Of a stretch of 64,000 bases of DNA, positions 11,813 to 24,599 are shown piece after piece. The DNA lies in NCBI GenBank assembly GCA_004352715.1, contig SCFE01000120.1, forward strand, positions 1,310,665-1,374,664, given 5' to 3'. How positions within the stretch are numbered: the first letter of the stretch is position 1; every line of letters starts with the position of its first letter. Below the pieces are notes generated by a model. It was not told the DNA's origin, ran no database searches, and was given only the letters and a program-made list of their open reading frames with translations. Position numbers and translations under genes: made by a program. The stretch comes from Hofstenia miamia. Taxonomy: Eukaryota; Xenacoelomorpha; Acoela.

Positions 11813-14800
11813 AATAATCACGAACATTCTAAAGACTAAGTTGATCTTCGCATTGCAATTTGCTTATAGTGCATTTTACATGCATTTTTTTATTGAAGAG
11901 CATCCCTAAAATATATATTAGCATCAGTAAATTTTGGGATTATTTACAACAACTAAGGTATTCCGCTTTCTTTTCTGTGTTTTTTCTTTGACATACATAT
12001 TGGAGAGAATCTTGTTCAGAATTCTGCTCTTCAATTTACAGGTTATACAAACACATATTCTTGATTGCTTTACCATTTTATCGTTATGTGATGGCTAACA
12101 TCAATCACATTTTCAGATTCAAAATTTTCTTCGCTATCAGTTATTGGTACAATAAAATGAAATTTCAAAATTTCACTTAGATTATTAATACACTTAAAGT
12201 GGGATTCAATGTAAAAATGTCCGTAATGTATAAGATATGCAATATACATATTATTTAAAAAAATTTTCGATCCGAAATTTTTTCAAAGTGGAGATCCGAT
12301 CCGAGATCCTATCCCATTCAATCTCTCGCAAATACAGAGACCAACAATAAACTATTATTACACACAAAGAGACTTGTGCTAAGCCTATCAATTATTTATC
12401 TACATAATACTCATATCATTAGTGAAAGTGTTCTCAAGTAAGTCGCACTCATATCCCTTTTTCTATTCAACTATCATAGAGATGCCACAATACAGTTCAC
12501 AAGAAAAACCTGACTTTCAAAAAAATGATATCTATTGTTGTCAATATTGGACTTTTTGCAGCTCGAAATAACAGAGGTCTCATGAAATATTATTTGTCTG
12601 TCACATATCTATCTATCTCATCCTGTTATCCAATAAACAAACTTGTTATCCAATATATTTTCCTGGTATCTGTTGTCCCATTTCATGCATTTCAATGCAA
12701 AATATGGCATAAAATCAGTAAAACGTAAATGCTAAACACTACAAACAATCAAATTCGGAAAGAAATTGTAAGTGCTCATCGATCAAATCTGGCTTAAGTA
12801 AACGCTGGGTTAGAAAAAAGCTTCTGGAGATCATATCCATTACATGAAGCAAATAGAATTCTATCTGCCTTTAAACCTCAGTCATTGCTATTTTATTTAT
12901 CTTTCGGGCCCTAAGGCTTCTCGCGTCACTCAACTAATACAGAATATAATAAACTAATTTAAGTAATAAGAAATTCCTTAGAAAGCTACCACAATGGTAG
13001 AAATGGTTTGAAAATGTAATGAATTTTTTTAAGCGTAACATTAAGATATAACTCAACAAAGTAAATTTATTAATTATCTAAGAGTAGTGATCGAAAATGA
13101 CCTGAAATTAATGGTAACATTTGTACAATATTTATTTTATCTTGGCCACATAGTGAGATCCTGTAATACAAAATTAAGAAAGTCATTTATTTCCAGTCAA
13201 TTAAATATTTTTTTTACTTCAAAGCTTAAATTTAAAATTTTAGACATCAAGATTCGAAAAGTTTTTCTAAAAACATCCATCAATCTTCGAACTTAGGGCA
13301 TCTTGTTCCTATATTCAATATTAAACATTATGTATGCATTCCTTAGCTTTGATAGAGACATATACAATTTGATAGCAGATCAAACAATGTATTAATTCTC
13401 CCATTTTCAAATATCTTTATAATAACGGTATATAAGAAAAAAGGTCAATGAAGAAAATATTTTAAATTCATGATTCAAATGACCAATAAAAATCAGAATA
13501 AAATGCCAAATTCGAACATAATTACGACAGACACAAGGTATCCCATTTTATCACTCTTCTGTGCATTCCTTTTCAGTCGAATCCGACAGAATTGCAATCT
13601 CCTAAGGTATTATTTGACAAAAGGGTCAAATTAGCAATGTAAAATGTTAAGCCCACCTTAGAAAACATACAAAACATTCGTAGTTGTGAATCAACTCTTA
13701 TGTACTTTCTTTAAGAATTGAATGATTGCAAAAGATGAAGGCATAAATGAACACACTGCAAACTGTTGAATTATAAAAATCATAAGATGAAGTCATATTC
13801 TCTTGAATGATAGGATCAGAAAAGAGCATTACATGTGAAAAGAAGAAGTGCATAAACGCGCAACTGGACCCAATACTAATAGATCATCACACCCGCTAAG
13901 TTGTAAGGTTATCTCAATGTTTAATAAAAATTTTTGTGGACTAGAGATGCAAAAATGTGATTTAAGGAAACAAAAAGATGTAAGTAGCCTCTAGTACATG
14001 AAACAAAGAATATTGCAAAAGAACAAAGCTTGCCCTGTCACAAGAGCATTGTTCCTGCATAACTTTAAGAAAAGTTACAATTTGTTATAGTTTGATTGAA
14101 TCATAAACAAGATTCTGATATTTGATTTACTTCAATGGGATTGCAGAAGAATAACTGACAGTTGCTGTTTGTGATGTGAATAAAATTTGCAGAACAGTTG
14201 TTTCTGAGGTAGTACGTCCATAGCTGTAAGTGGTCCAATTCGGATAGCGGTCCGGTTCAGTAGAGACCGATCGGTTTTTCAAAATTGCAGGCTTTTCAGT
14301 CCGAAATGTTCCTAAGATTACATGCAATTATCATTCTTTTTTGTATTTCAATGTAATATATTTCCAAATTTATGTGTACAATTCTATGCACGTAAGCATA
14401 TTTATATAGAATTTGTACAATATAAAATTTATACTAAAAAACACCCAAGTCATTCGACCTAGCAATTAATAATCAAAACCAAGCCATTCACTACTGCTTG
14501 CTTAATCAATTTAACACCTTCCTCAAAAACAATTTAATTTTATCAGATATCAATTTATCATTGAAACGTTTGGTGAATCTAGAAGTAGGTTATAAACTGC
14601 ATAATGTAGTATAATTCTGGTATATTATATATTACGTAGCATTTCATAATTGCATTAACACAGTCGATTTTCAAAATAGTATGTAAGAGTATCCAAAACT
14701 TGTAAAGAATTAACTTAAAATTCATGTTGATAATAGCAAAAATTTGATTAGAAACCCCATTGAAACTGCGTGTAGAATGAATTGGTATAGTTTGAAGCAT

Positions 14801-15240
14801 ATTGTCATTAAACAGTTTTACCACTTGCAGCAGGTTCTTTCTAAGAAATCAATTGTGTTAAAATAGAGAATTACATTTTTGTACAGGCTAGAACATTATC
14901 ACATTATTTGCTATAGATTTCCAAAAAGTACTCCAACTTTTGTTGGAGTTGTTAAGAAAATTTAAAGTACCTTTGTCTAGGATGATAACGCTTTAATGAA
15001 CATATGCATAACAATAATTAACAAATAAATGCCATGTTCCAATTCATTGCGTTGATGTTGACTCAACATATTAATAACTTTTTCTTGAAAATCATATTTT
15101 GCTGAGTAGCAATAATTAACTCCATTAAGTTACTACAAATAAAATTATATGTACTAAATATTTAATGATTCTAAGAAAATCTAAAGCTCATAAAGTTAAT
15201 TATTCTGTGTTTTGGAACTTTAAATCCTTCTTTATATTAC
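11813..15240. other. AT-rich spacer
   Basis: No gene recognised. Two iteron-like blocks occur: 12260-12310 (GATCCG words, see 9690) and 14220-14290 (CGGTCCGG and CGATCGG words), probably ends of further small DNA transposons whose partners I could not place. Confidence 0.5.
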
Positions 15241-15273
15241 ATAATATCCTCTGGTGAGGGCCGTGGATAAAAA

Positions 15274-15468
15274 GTGTCAAATAGTGATATTTATTCAATC
15301 TATTCCGGCCTTTGTCCCGGAAAAAGCGAACCACTTCCAGTTCTGGTAGGGCTTTATCATGCTGGTGATGTCATTTTGGCAGAAGTACGAACTCCTTCTA
15401 AGAGGACTGAAGAATTCGTGTTGAGACAATTCTCAAAACAGCTTGCAATGCTAGCAAATAGAATTTGA
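15274..15468 (+). other. Unrecognised short coding-like frame
   Basis: An open frame of 64 codons beginning MSNSDIYSIYSGLCPGKSEP and ending KQLAMLANRI. Base composition is less AT-biased than the surroundings and codon choice looks protein-like. No upstream or downstream exon is obvious and I do not recognise the family. It could be a piece of a transposon protein or a chance frame. Confidence 0.25.
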
Positions 15469-15949
15469 GCCCTGTTTGATTTAGCTTGATATTCTGCTAA
15501 ATAAATGTTCTAATGGAGGACCGAACAGAAGAAGTACTTCAGTGCTATGATCATCGAGAATTCACATTAGCATGCGCACAATCACGTAATAGTCAATCTG
15601 AAGCTTGCTGTTGCTCTACACAAAGGAGAGTGGATACCTATAAGTTCTTCAGTTCAGCGAAAAAAATGTACTAATCAACAGACTGTAAAAACTGAGTGGG
15701 ATTTGCATTCTTGATCTACAGTTCATTGTAGAATATTTTTTCTAAAGTTATGGATGATCATTGAAAATGATTGTACTTGTTGAAGACTTTACAAGGTATT
15801 CACCTTCCCAAGGCTAAATCAAAAGAAAGGCAATGCAGCCGAGAATTTTAATATATTAGCTTGAGTGCATTAAATAGTTCTCTCTAGGTGGCGCGATTTA
15901 TTATTTCATTTCACATCTCTCGTTTATGCATACAAAAGCGTGTAATTAT

Positions 15950-16400
15950 TAGGGCAAACACTTTCTAGACCTAAAAATTGCATTTATAGACCTAACGATA
16001 TGACCTAAAAATCCAATTTCTAGACCTGAAAACTAGACCTAAAAAGCAGATTTTCGCTCAAATTTTTATTGATCGAGATTGTTATTTTCATCTAGAAAAT
16101 TTCTATCATCGACAGCAATTTTTTTTGCTTGCTGAAGGATCCTTCCACATCGCCACTTGATGGCTGGCACCTGCTAAGTAGTTGATAATCCGGAAGGGAA
16201 AGGTTGCCATCTCTTAGCTGGCGACAGCAATGTAATGAAAGAATAATGAATTAATGAGATATTGTGGTTTGCCATACCACTTACTGATTTAATTCATGCC
16301 ATATCCAGCTTCACCTGTGAATTTTGACAAAATATGACCTATAAAACGAATTTTGACGAAATATGACCTATAAGACTTTATAGACTTTATGGTTGCCATA
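15950..16400. mobile_element. hAT-like MITE with perfect 8-bp target duplication
   Basis: This 451-bp non-coding element is bounded by identical 8-bp direct repeats GTAATTAT at 15942-15949 and 16401-16408. Its ends are TAGGGCAAACACTTT (left) and TATGGCAACCATAAA (right, reverse complement). Subterminal words recur: TAGACCTAAAAA several times on the left, TATGACCTATAA on the right. The target duplication length and end structure fit a non-autonomous hAT element. Confidence 0.85.
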
Positions 16401-16413
16401 GTAATTATAAGTA

Positions 16414-17840
16414 TGCAGTGGCGGATCTATAGGAGGGGCAGAGGGGGCGACGGCCCCCTCTGACGAGATTTTCAGCATATTGGCGCCCCTTGTTACAAAC
16501 AAAATTTTTATCAACATTTGCAAGCTGACCTTACTAATGTAAATATAGATAATTCTATAAAGGAAAATGATGAATCATTTTTTACTCATTTCCATATTAG
16601 AGTCCTGCAGGACCCGTAGTTTTTTTGGGCCTGGATTGGCATTGTAGAACGTGGAATGCAATGAAAATACAAACGAAGCGATGATATCAATACCGCGCNC
16701 GGCCCCCTCTGACGAGATTTTCAGCATATTGGCGCCCCTTGTTACAAACAAAATTTTTATCAACATTTGCAAGCTGACCTTACTAATGTAAATATAGATA
16801 ATTCTATAAAGGAAAATGATGAATCATTTTTTACTCATTTCCATATTAGAGTCCTGCAGGACCCGTAGTTTTTTTGGGCCTGGATTGGCATTGTAGAACG
16901 TGGAATGCAATGAAAATACAAACGAAGCGATGATATCAATACCGCGCCTTCCTTAAGATAAAAATTGAGCATGGGAAGGAATCAGTATGTCACCAGGACC
17001 AAGCATGTGTGATCTCGCAGGTCTCTAACACATAAAGTATGCATTTGCATGAACTGCCAATATTTACATTCTGTTGTTTTTAATCTCTAAGCTTTCCATT
17101 TTAACATTCAAAATCAACTTTTAACTTAAAAAGCTACGTATTGATAAAATATTTTTACTCTGAGAATTGCAATAAGGGTTTATTTTCAACTAAACTAATA
17201 ATGGTAATATTAATTGTTCCAAAACCAATTTTCACCTTTCAGTATAAAAATAGATAAACTCAAGGATTCTGTCATCCGTTTTCAACATGGTTTTTAGAGG
17301 CAATATCAAAAATTATGTATTTTAAGTTTAAACATTTATTTTTAATAACAAATATTATTTATAATCTAAAGTAAAGAGATTGAAATAGTGTGTAGTGAAT
17401 AAATTGCATTTGAAAAAATGTACTTCAAGTCTTGTTTTTTGAAATCTTTTTTTACCTATGTTATTTCAAAAAAATGAAAGTAGCCATCATTAGAATAAAC
17501 TAGGAAACACAAGTAATCTCAAACTTTATTCATTGGAATTTCCTAATGATTGAAAAAAAATTCATACATAGACATTATAAACCATTATTGGAGTAAGAGT
17601 TCCTGCTTGCCATATTTTAATATGGTTTCTACAGTACATACAATAAAACAAAACAAATATATAATTCAGTGTCGTTTTGAGAAAGCACAAGGTTCAAAAT
17701 TGTATTGATATTTCAATAAGTTTTGTTGAAATTTACCTAAAAATATTAGTACCACTAATTTTTGCCACCTTTCGTTTGTTCCTCTAAACTATCTCTTGCC
17801 CCCTCTGATGCAAAATCCTGGCTCCTCGAATGTATGTACG
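16414..17840. mobile_element. hAT-like element, CAGTGGCGGATC end
   Basis: The left end CAGTGGCGGATCTATAGGAG followed by a GGGG-rich stretch is a motif I recall as a common hAT terminal repeat in invertebrates. An inverted counterpart of the inner part (GCCCCCTCTGATGCAAAATC) lies at 17798-17817, followed by CCTGGCTCCTCGAATG, a degenerate match to the end. The interior is AT-rich and non-coding. A 248-bp internal repeat spans the single N (separate entry). The right boundary is uncertain. Confidence 0.5.
16451..16947. repeat. Exact 248-bp duplication across a single N (assembly overlap)
   Basis: 16451-16698 is repeated, apparently without mismatch, at 16700-16947, with one N at 16699 between them. 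Both copies begin CGGCCCCCTCTGACGAG and end ACCGCGC. Exact identity and the N at the junction argue for two unmerged contig ends. Confidence 0.9.
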
Positions 17841-17989
17841 TATTAGTGATTCATTGGTCGAGGTTATCAAACGAAGATTATCAAAAAGGTAAATTGATAA
17901 GAGGCAATTCGATATATCGTTTTCTGAAAAATAAAGATTTAAAGAAATGGGTAAAAGCATTATAAAAGTGGACGAAATCACTAATAATA

Positions 17990-19560
17990 TGGCTGTATGA
18001 AGTCGGCACTGGTCTTCTGACACCATTAAAAAGAAAATTCGAGGTTCTTATATATCAAATATACATTTGAAAATCCATATTTAAATGTGCTGTTGTATGA
18101 TTATGGAAAATGAACTTTTCATAAAGTATGTAATCGCGTTAAATTCTATTCCAAATGAAACCTGAACATTTATTGAATATTATTTGTTTTTTATAATATA
18201 GTGTAATTTGTCCATAGTTGAGCGTGGTAAGCTGCTGTGATCCAATTTTTTTGTGATCGCATACACACTTTGTTTTATGTTTCAATTGCATTCTCAATAG
18301 TGTTTTGCTTATACTTTTTGTATGATATGTGTTAAATGAATGCCTATAAACGTATGTATTTGTCTAATATTTGATTTATAATAATTTTAAAAAAAGGAGG
18401 ATTTATGATTGCCACAATCCCTCCGTATATTTTTTACGACTGTCCCCCTTCATGTTTATCTGGTGTAGAGACCGTTGTACGAAGTGAAAAATTTTGCAGT
18501 GCAATATGAATCCACCCATAGATGATCTAAGTCACTTTCTTGATAAAATTTAACCAATTTAACCATATTTTCAAGATTTCTAATTAAAATATTCAGATGT
18601 GGATATAAATTATTCAATATATAACAATATCTTAGATATTTATAGCGAGGAACGTGTTGGTTTAGTATTCAAGTGGTAAAGATTAAACTAGAATTACATT
18701 TATATTTTAAGATTTTTTATCAATTGCCTATCTGTTTCTCAAAATCATATTAGAAAATGGTCGGAGCTTGACGAAGTTATACGACATGATAAATTTGCTT
18801 ATCAATGCTGGTTGAATTTTTTCTTAATTCCAAGGTTGTAAATATAAATATGTAAAACTGGGATGGTTTCAATTCGACTCTATTGAAAGTAAATTTGGAG
18901 AATTTGGTCAGCGACATAGTGGAAATTACCACATTACTGTGAATGATGTTGTTTTTACAATTCGCATTGATATGAAAAAATTATATATATTTCAAGTTCT
19001 AATCATTCGTGCCACCTATGCAACCTAACTAAGGACCACCTAAAAATAATAGATGACGTTTTAACAGACTCTGCATGGATTGATGCTGATATCAAAATGA
19101 TTTTATTTTATGTTGCAGGTTATATTGCCAATCGTATCCAACGTTTAAATCTGATGGAAAACCTACTAGCTGTGATCATATTGATGAACTGGATCGTGGA
19201 GGATTGACATACCCATGTGACACATTAATAAACATAACGTGTCTTTGCTATAGAATATTTCTGGCATTTAATGAAACTGCTAAATTTTGGAGTGGACTTC
19301 TAAAAGGAGCTTTTAAAATTGCTTCCTTTAGTCTATTTAGTGATTTTGATGATATATCTGCTTTTTGGGATTTTGCCAAATATTTTCATGAAAAATTTTT
19401 ATAAAAATGTTAATGACGTTTTTGTGTTAAGAAAAATTCGTGAAATAGAGAAATATAAACGCTGGTTATGTTTTTTCGTAAATTATAGCTCACTACACTT
19501 TAAGCAATGCTTGAATGTTTATCATGTAAAGTTAAGTAATGCGCTTCGCTAATATATTAG
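17990..19560 (+). mobile_element. P-element/THAP9-like transposase relic
   Basis: Conserved blocks of P-type transposases appear in order, in broken frames. At about 18008-18070 is HWSSDTIKKKIRGS, the region that in THAP9/P proteins reads 'WSxxxIKxAL'. At about 18862-18960 is SIESKFGEFGQRHSGNYHIT, matching the 'ExxFGxyRQxsGxNYxvsv' block. At 19090-19130 is LFYVAGYIANRI ('yxAGYvxrk'). At 19180-19300 is ELDRGGLTYPCDTLINITCL ('GGLxxPSxxL'). Assignment rests on remembered family patterns, not on a search. No terminal repeats were found, and the catalytic acidic residues cannot be placed with confidence. Confidence 0.6.
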
Positions 19561-19689
19561 AATTCTCGGCTGCATTAGCTTTCTTTTTCATTTAGCGTTG
19601 ATATCCACTTTAATCAAAGCAATCCTGTACGTGCATTAATCTGTCACTTGTGCTATCATAGCGTTTGAAGTGCCCCCCTAGCACTATTC

Positions 19690-20360
19690 AGCAACTTGTA
19701 CGCATCAATTGAGCGATGCTACTTGGATAAGAGGTTCTTGAAAGTCGTACTTGTCCACCGTATCTTTTTCCTAGCTTTTTACATTTCTGTTCTTTATAGG
19801 TCTATCAATCTCCCTCTGTACACTTGCCGCTGCTCATTGTCACTGCTGCACACTTTCCTAGTCCAAATTCCAATCGAGACTATCTTCTTCGATTCTCCAG
19901 TGTCTCCATTTGCTTCTTCAAAATCTTCCTTGGGCCAGCATCCGTTTTCAGGTCATCCATGTAGCATCGGTAACTCACTATACTTCAATATTCTCCAACT
20001 TATACATGATGCCTGTGTTCTTTAGCATTTCTGTGATGGTGATTAAGCTAACTTGAAATAGTAATGGTGACAAGATGACCGCTTCTTGGAACATCCCGCG
20101 GCTTTTTTCAACCTGTGCCTATCTACATGTATGTCACTCTGTCACTCTTCCATCTCTCTTTCTCTAAGAAACTAATCCACTTCCATGACCCGCATTGGCA
20201 TCTAGAGTCTTCAATACCCACCTATGTGAAACGATGAAATATGCCTTCTTGTAGATTATCCACGCCATTACTAAGTTTGTCTTCTTTCCCTTGTAATTCA
20301 CCACCACCTTCTGTTCTACTAGCAACAATTCTTTGTCTTAAATCCTTTCTGCTCCTGTTC
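19690..20360 (-). mobile_element. RLE-type LINE reverse transcriptase fragment
   Basis: Minus-strand translation (several frames) gives KKTNLVMAWIIYKKAYFIVS (motif A, with 'IDYKKAYDS' altered to 'IIYKKAYFI'), then RGMFQEAVILSPLLFQVSLI (motif B, where the family has GIFQGDSLSPLLF). Next come CYMDDLK (motif C, bases 19952-19963) and EFGLGKCA. This combination, YMDDLK followed by FGLxKCA, is what I recall from invertebrate LINEs whose proteins end in a zinc knuckle and RLE endonuclease. The C-terminal fragments at 3846, 28975, 29495 and 36625 would be the other end of the same family. The motif A aspartate is lost and stops are present. Confidence 0.8.
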
Positions 20361-20374
20361 TCTTCTAAGTAACG

Positions 20375-20712
20375 AAAAATTTACAAAGTGATATTGAAAA
20401 TCTTTCTAGCGATTTCACATCCAATAAATTATAAATTACTAATGAAAACCGCACTTCGTCATATTCTCCCCAATTTTTTAAAAGAAATAACAAAGGAGAT
20501 TAAATTTATTGTTAACAGTGTTCCGATAAAACAAAGTTAATATTTTATACATTTAGAAATCGATATGAACAGACGTTAAATTTGATAATTTTCTCCTAAA
20601 AAATTGAAAAAATTTCCTTCTGGTGTTAAATATCTATACCACCTCAGAAATTTAGGACCAGAAGGTCAAGTTCAAATTTTGCAGGCATTTTGTTTATAGA
20701 AACTACATTATC
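20375..20712 (+). mobile_element. CR1-like LINE thumb/C-terminal fragment
   Basis: In broken frames, FIVNSVPIKQS is followed by FPSGVKYLYHLRNLGPEGQV. The same NSVPIKQSD and DIE-R words occur at 27310-27620, and YLYHLRHVG occurs at 4800 on the minus strand. These are therefore members of one LINE family, here reduced to the region after the reverse transcriptase palm. Confidence 0.65.
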
Positions 20713-20720
20713 ACTGTTCT

Positions 20721-21255
20721 TTCTTTAATTTTAAATAAATTAATACAAATCAAACTGTTTTTATCAATTTCATTGGTCATTTACCATTTCTATTCAGACT
20801 CTATGTTTACTATGATTAATATACATGTATATGAATCTTCAATAGAAGTAAATATTCTATATCAAGTAAAGTTTTATGCAGCTTCAATTATATTTAAAGA
20901 TAAATACGAAAGAGAATAGATACTATGTTCATGCAAAGTTCTTTTACTCAATAATTCTAAAGCAGATAGATTTGGGCTCGGGTCGAGTTCGAGTCAGACA
21001 AATATTTCAATTCCACATCGGGTTGAAATCGTGTTTAAGTTTCCTAAATATTTAAAAGGAGTATAAATTACATATACATTTAAATGATATTTCTTTAATT
21101 TTAAATAAATTAATACAAATCAAACTGTTTTTATCAATTTCATTGGTCATTTACCATTTCTATTCAGACTCTATGTTTACTATGATTAATATACATGTAT
21201 ATGAATCTTCAATAGAAGTAAATAGCTAAGTTTAAACAATTTCTATATCAAGCAA
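20721..21255. repeat. Duplicated about 150-bp segment flanking an iteron block
   Basis: 20721-20868 recurs at 21091-21255 with near identity for 134 bp, then a 17-base insertion in the second copy. Between the copies lies a block rich in GGGTCGAG/GTTCGAGTC words (20970-21040). A related block (GGGTCCGGATCTGG, CAACCCGATT) lies at 21517-21551. Confidence 0.75.
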
Positions 21256-23769
21256 ATATTGAAAGATTTTCTGTGCAATCAAGGTTATTGAAATTTCAAT
21301 AAAAATTTTTCAGAAGAACATCAAGGTCACAATCAGGACTTGACCTACCTTCACGTGGACTGACGATCAACTACATGCTATGTTTTACAAATAGTAATGT
21401 AAATACCCTTCCAATTTGTTACTTTATCACAATCTTCCTAGTTGTTTTTGAAGATAACTGAATTGTTTGCATTCTAAAATTATGTTATACTATTTTGTAA
21501 ACATTTTCGAAAAATTGGGTCCGGATCTGGTTTCAAAATTTCAACCCGATTACAACTTTTTTATACCAACCAAAGACATAACCATGTTAAATACATTCAC
21601 CAATTTCTTACACTGTACACACCACATACATAGAAACTCACAAAATTATTATTTTTTTGTATTCAGTTTGTAGTATAATAATTGCATCATTTTGAAAAAT
21701 ATAATTCAATTCGAACTTATATTCCCTTGTGTTTGCATTGACTGACTTTCCAAGAACTGGTCAATTTAGAATAGTTTTGTAATAAATACTCCCCACAATA
21801 ATTTTTGTATTATTTTTCATACTGTCAATAAAAATTTGTGAATGACTTCATGCAGGCATCATTTCATTCTTCCCAATAGACTACGTTTATGGAAGCAAAG
21901 CAATTGTAGATTTTTATAACTATTTGGATTTATAGACAAGATTTTCGCTTGCATTGTAGGAAGTTTTAGCAAAGTTAATAAAAATTTCAATACTTTTTAA
22001 TAAATTCTGATTTGGAAATTGATTGATTTCTTAAGAAATTCATCTAACAAATGCTGCACAATAGTAGTAATTTAAGAGTATTGTTTAATGAAATTATTTG
22101 AAATGCATACAATTCTATTTAACAAGAATTTTAGTGTAGGTAAAGCAAACCATTCAATTCTAAATCCTTACCCATGCAATCATTGCAGTTCTTTGCAGTG
22201 ACAGTAGTGTCTACAAGTTAAGATCATTTCGTAGAATCACTTATTACATTGATTCGTGCAATTAGGGCACAAAAGCAAACCTATAATAATGAAAAACAGG
22301 ATAGTTGTAATTTTTTTTAATTTGCCCAAAAATTCCAAATAACATAAAAGAGTTTCTTTGAAGATATGATATACAATGTGTACAATGTAGAAAGCCAGTT
22401 TTACATTCTACACAACTTACCACTAAAAGAATGTGCGTTAAATATTGGAAGACTATGCGTTAGTATGTGTGGATTCAATATTTCAATTACCGATTGTACT
22501 AAAAAACTGCGCTCTCAATGACATTATAAGTTTTGTCGAAACTCGTTCAAGTGCTGTTTTAAGAAGAAAACCGTTATGTCTACGCGCCAAAAATTGAAGA
22601 TTTACTAAGAAACGCCAAGAGCGTACATTACACAATTTTGCCTAAGGAATTTAAGGCTGTTTTTATTTAAGTTAACATTTTTTCTTATTGCTAAATTATA
22701 TCATTTTCAACTTTAAGAAAATGACTTTTACTGACTGTGAGCAACGACTCCCAGATATTTTTTATGGAAGTCTTCTTTATAATTCAAAATTTTCCAAGTT
22801 GTATTGACAAGAACTCTTTGCACTCAGTTTCAAGCATTTTTAATTTAATAAAAGTAAGTATTTTGAGCTTATCTTTGAAAAAAAATTGAAACGCGTGTTT
22901 GTGCCATGTTGAAATGGAACGCTCAGCCCTATAAGTATAACTAGATTCTAATGCTTAACAAAACTTTTGAAATTATTTTCTAGAGCCTGGGTAATATACT
23001 AATTTTATACTGGAAATTTGATTAGCTAAGAAATGAAAAAAATTAGGAAAGCATTGAAATTCATTTCTTAGAAACGAAATTTTCTACAAGAAAACTAAAA
23101 CTGAACAGAAGATGGCGTACAACCTGAAAATATTAATGAAAAAAATATATTGAAATATAGAAAAGTGTAAATTTAAAAATTTTTTTTTTCTATAGCAACT
23201 ATCGAACTTCATTACCTTCTTAATAATTAAAAGGAAGCCATTAATACAATACGTATCAAAATCATCAATTGAATATAAAGCCACAAATATAGTAGAACCA
23301 TCTTATATAAAGTACAACTTATATACTGAAAAACAGAATAATTTTCTTTACTATAGAAATTCTAAAATTCATCAACTGCATAATATAAACTTACACACAT
23401 ACCTATATTTCATTAATAAAATTTCAATAACAAATGTCAAAAAAATTGTCATATATAAATATTCAAATTAAGCAAATTTAAATACATTTATTCCGATAAC
23501 TAAAAAAATATTTTTATGAAAATTGATATCTATCTATTATATACAGCGCCCAATGAGCTACGCTGCTGTTCTCACTAATGTTGCCCATTAAATTCAGTAA
23601 GCAATTTTTAGTTTTTTAATTCAACTTAATCGATTTTAAATTCTTTTTATAAATGAATAATTGACCTCAAGCCTTAGGACTTCTGCCAATTTAGGAAAAT
23701 ATGTAGGTATAGGTCTCATAACATATCAATTTAGCTAGCTTAACCATGTCCTTTTTTATTGAATATCAG
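21256..23769. other. AT-rich spacer, no gene seen
   Basis: Only the iteron-like words at 21517-21551 stand out. Open frames such as 23084-23284 (minus) look AT-driven. Confidence 0.5.
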
Positions 23770-24114
23770 TCAAAGTTCCTGAATTTTATCAATATTAGCA
23801 TAGTACTCTTTTTCATGTAACTTAATTATTTCATGCCTTAACCCATCAAATGTGTGATTTACAAATCCAGCCAAAATTTTTGTTATAAATTGCTTTTTAA
23901 TCATTAGATTTTCCAATTTCTGAATTATATTGTTATGAGGGTGTTTAAAAAGACTATCTGCATGTTTCTTCGTCACCAAAACATTGTGAATAAATTTTCT
24001 CAAGGTCTTATTCAGAGTTGCAAGTAAGGGCTGATTTTTCTGAGTAGCCTTCACAATGATTGAAAAAACTGAGTTACAACGAGTTTGATACATAAGTAAA
24101 CCAAAAAAATGCAA
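23770..24114 (-). CDS. Unrecognised open frame, 114 codons
   Basis: An uninterrupted minus-strand frame beginning MHFFGLLMYQTRCNSVFSII and ending YANIDKIQEL. The composition (charged, HKLE-rich, with QKLENLMIKKQFITKILAGF in the middle) is more protein-like than the usual AT-driven frames here. It lies downstream, on the same strand, of the Penelope-like reverse transcriptase, but shows none of the GIY-YIG residues expected of a Penelope C-terminus. It could be part of that element, of another mobile element, or a chance frame. Confidence 0.3.
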   Translation of the reverse strand: MHFFGLLMYQTRCNSVFSIIVKATQKNQPLLATLNKTLRKFIHNVLVTKKHADSLFKHPHNNIIQKLENLMIKKQFITKILAGFVNHTFDGLRHEIIKLHEKEYYANIDKIQEL

Positions 24115-24130
24115 GGTAGTATACTCTAAG

Positions 24131-24157
24131 TACGTTTCGAAAAATCCTTTTCAAGAA
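24131..24157 (-). ncRNA. Degenerate hammerhead-like motif near a Penelope-like element
   Basis: The minus strand reads CTTGAAAAGGATTTTTCG followed by AAACGTAC. The order 'CTGAnGA - short stem-loop - GAAACG' is the hammerhead ribozyme core known from the terminal repeats of Penelope-like elements. Here the first block is imperfect (CTTGAAA for CTGATGA), while GAAACGT is intact. It lies about 450 bases beyond the reverse transcriptase on the same strand. Helix I and III partners were not confirmed. Confidence 0.35.
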
Positions 24158-24599
24158 AAAATTAAAATTACAAGTTTTAGAAATGTCTACACATTTTAAA
24201 AAAAAAGTAGCACCATATGGTATTTACCTTCTTGTTTACTTTCAGAATTTAGTGTTTATGTAATACCAAACTTGGAACTAGTAAGTATTTTCTTGCGACA
24301 TGTAAATAGTACCAAACAATTTTATTAGAGAACTAAATATTCATATCCTTGACATATATCAATTTCGCTGCTTTTATAAAATTCATTCTTTTTACATTTT
24401 CTTTTTTATTTGAAATATAACGCCATTCCTTATTTTTAATAGAGTCTATAAATTCATAATAAAGTCCTAGAAAGAAGGATTTTCTATATTTGATTTTCAT
24501 GAGTGATTTAAAAATTTACCTACTATAAATATAAATTCAATTGTATGGGAACAGATTCTAGAAAAAATCTCCTTTAATGATACTTATCTTTGTCACACT

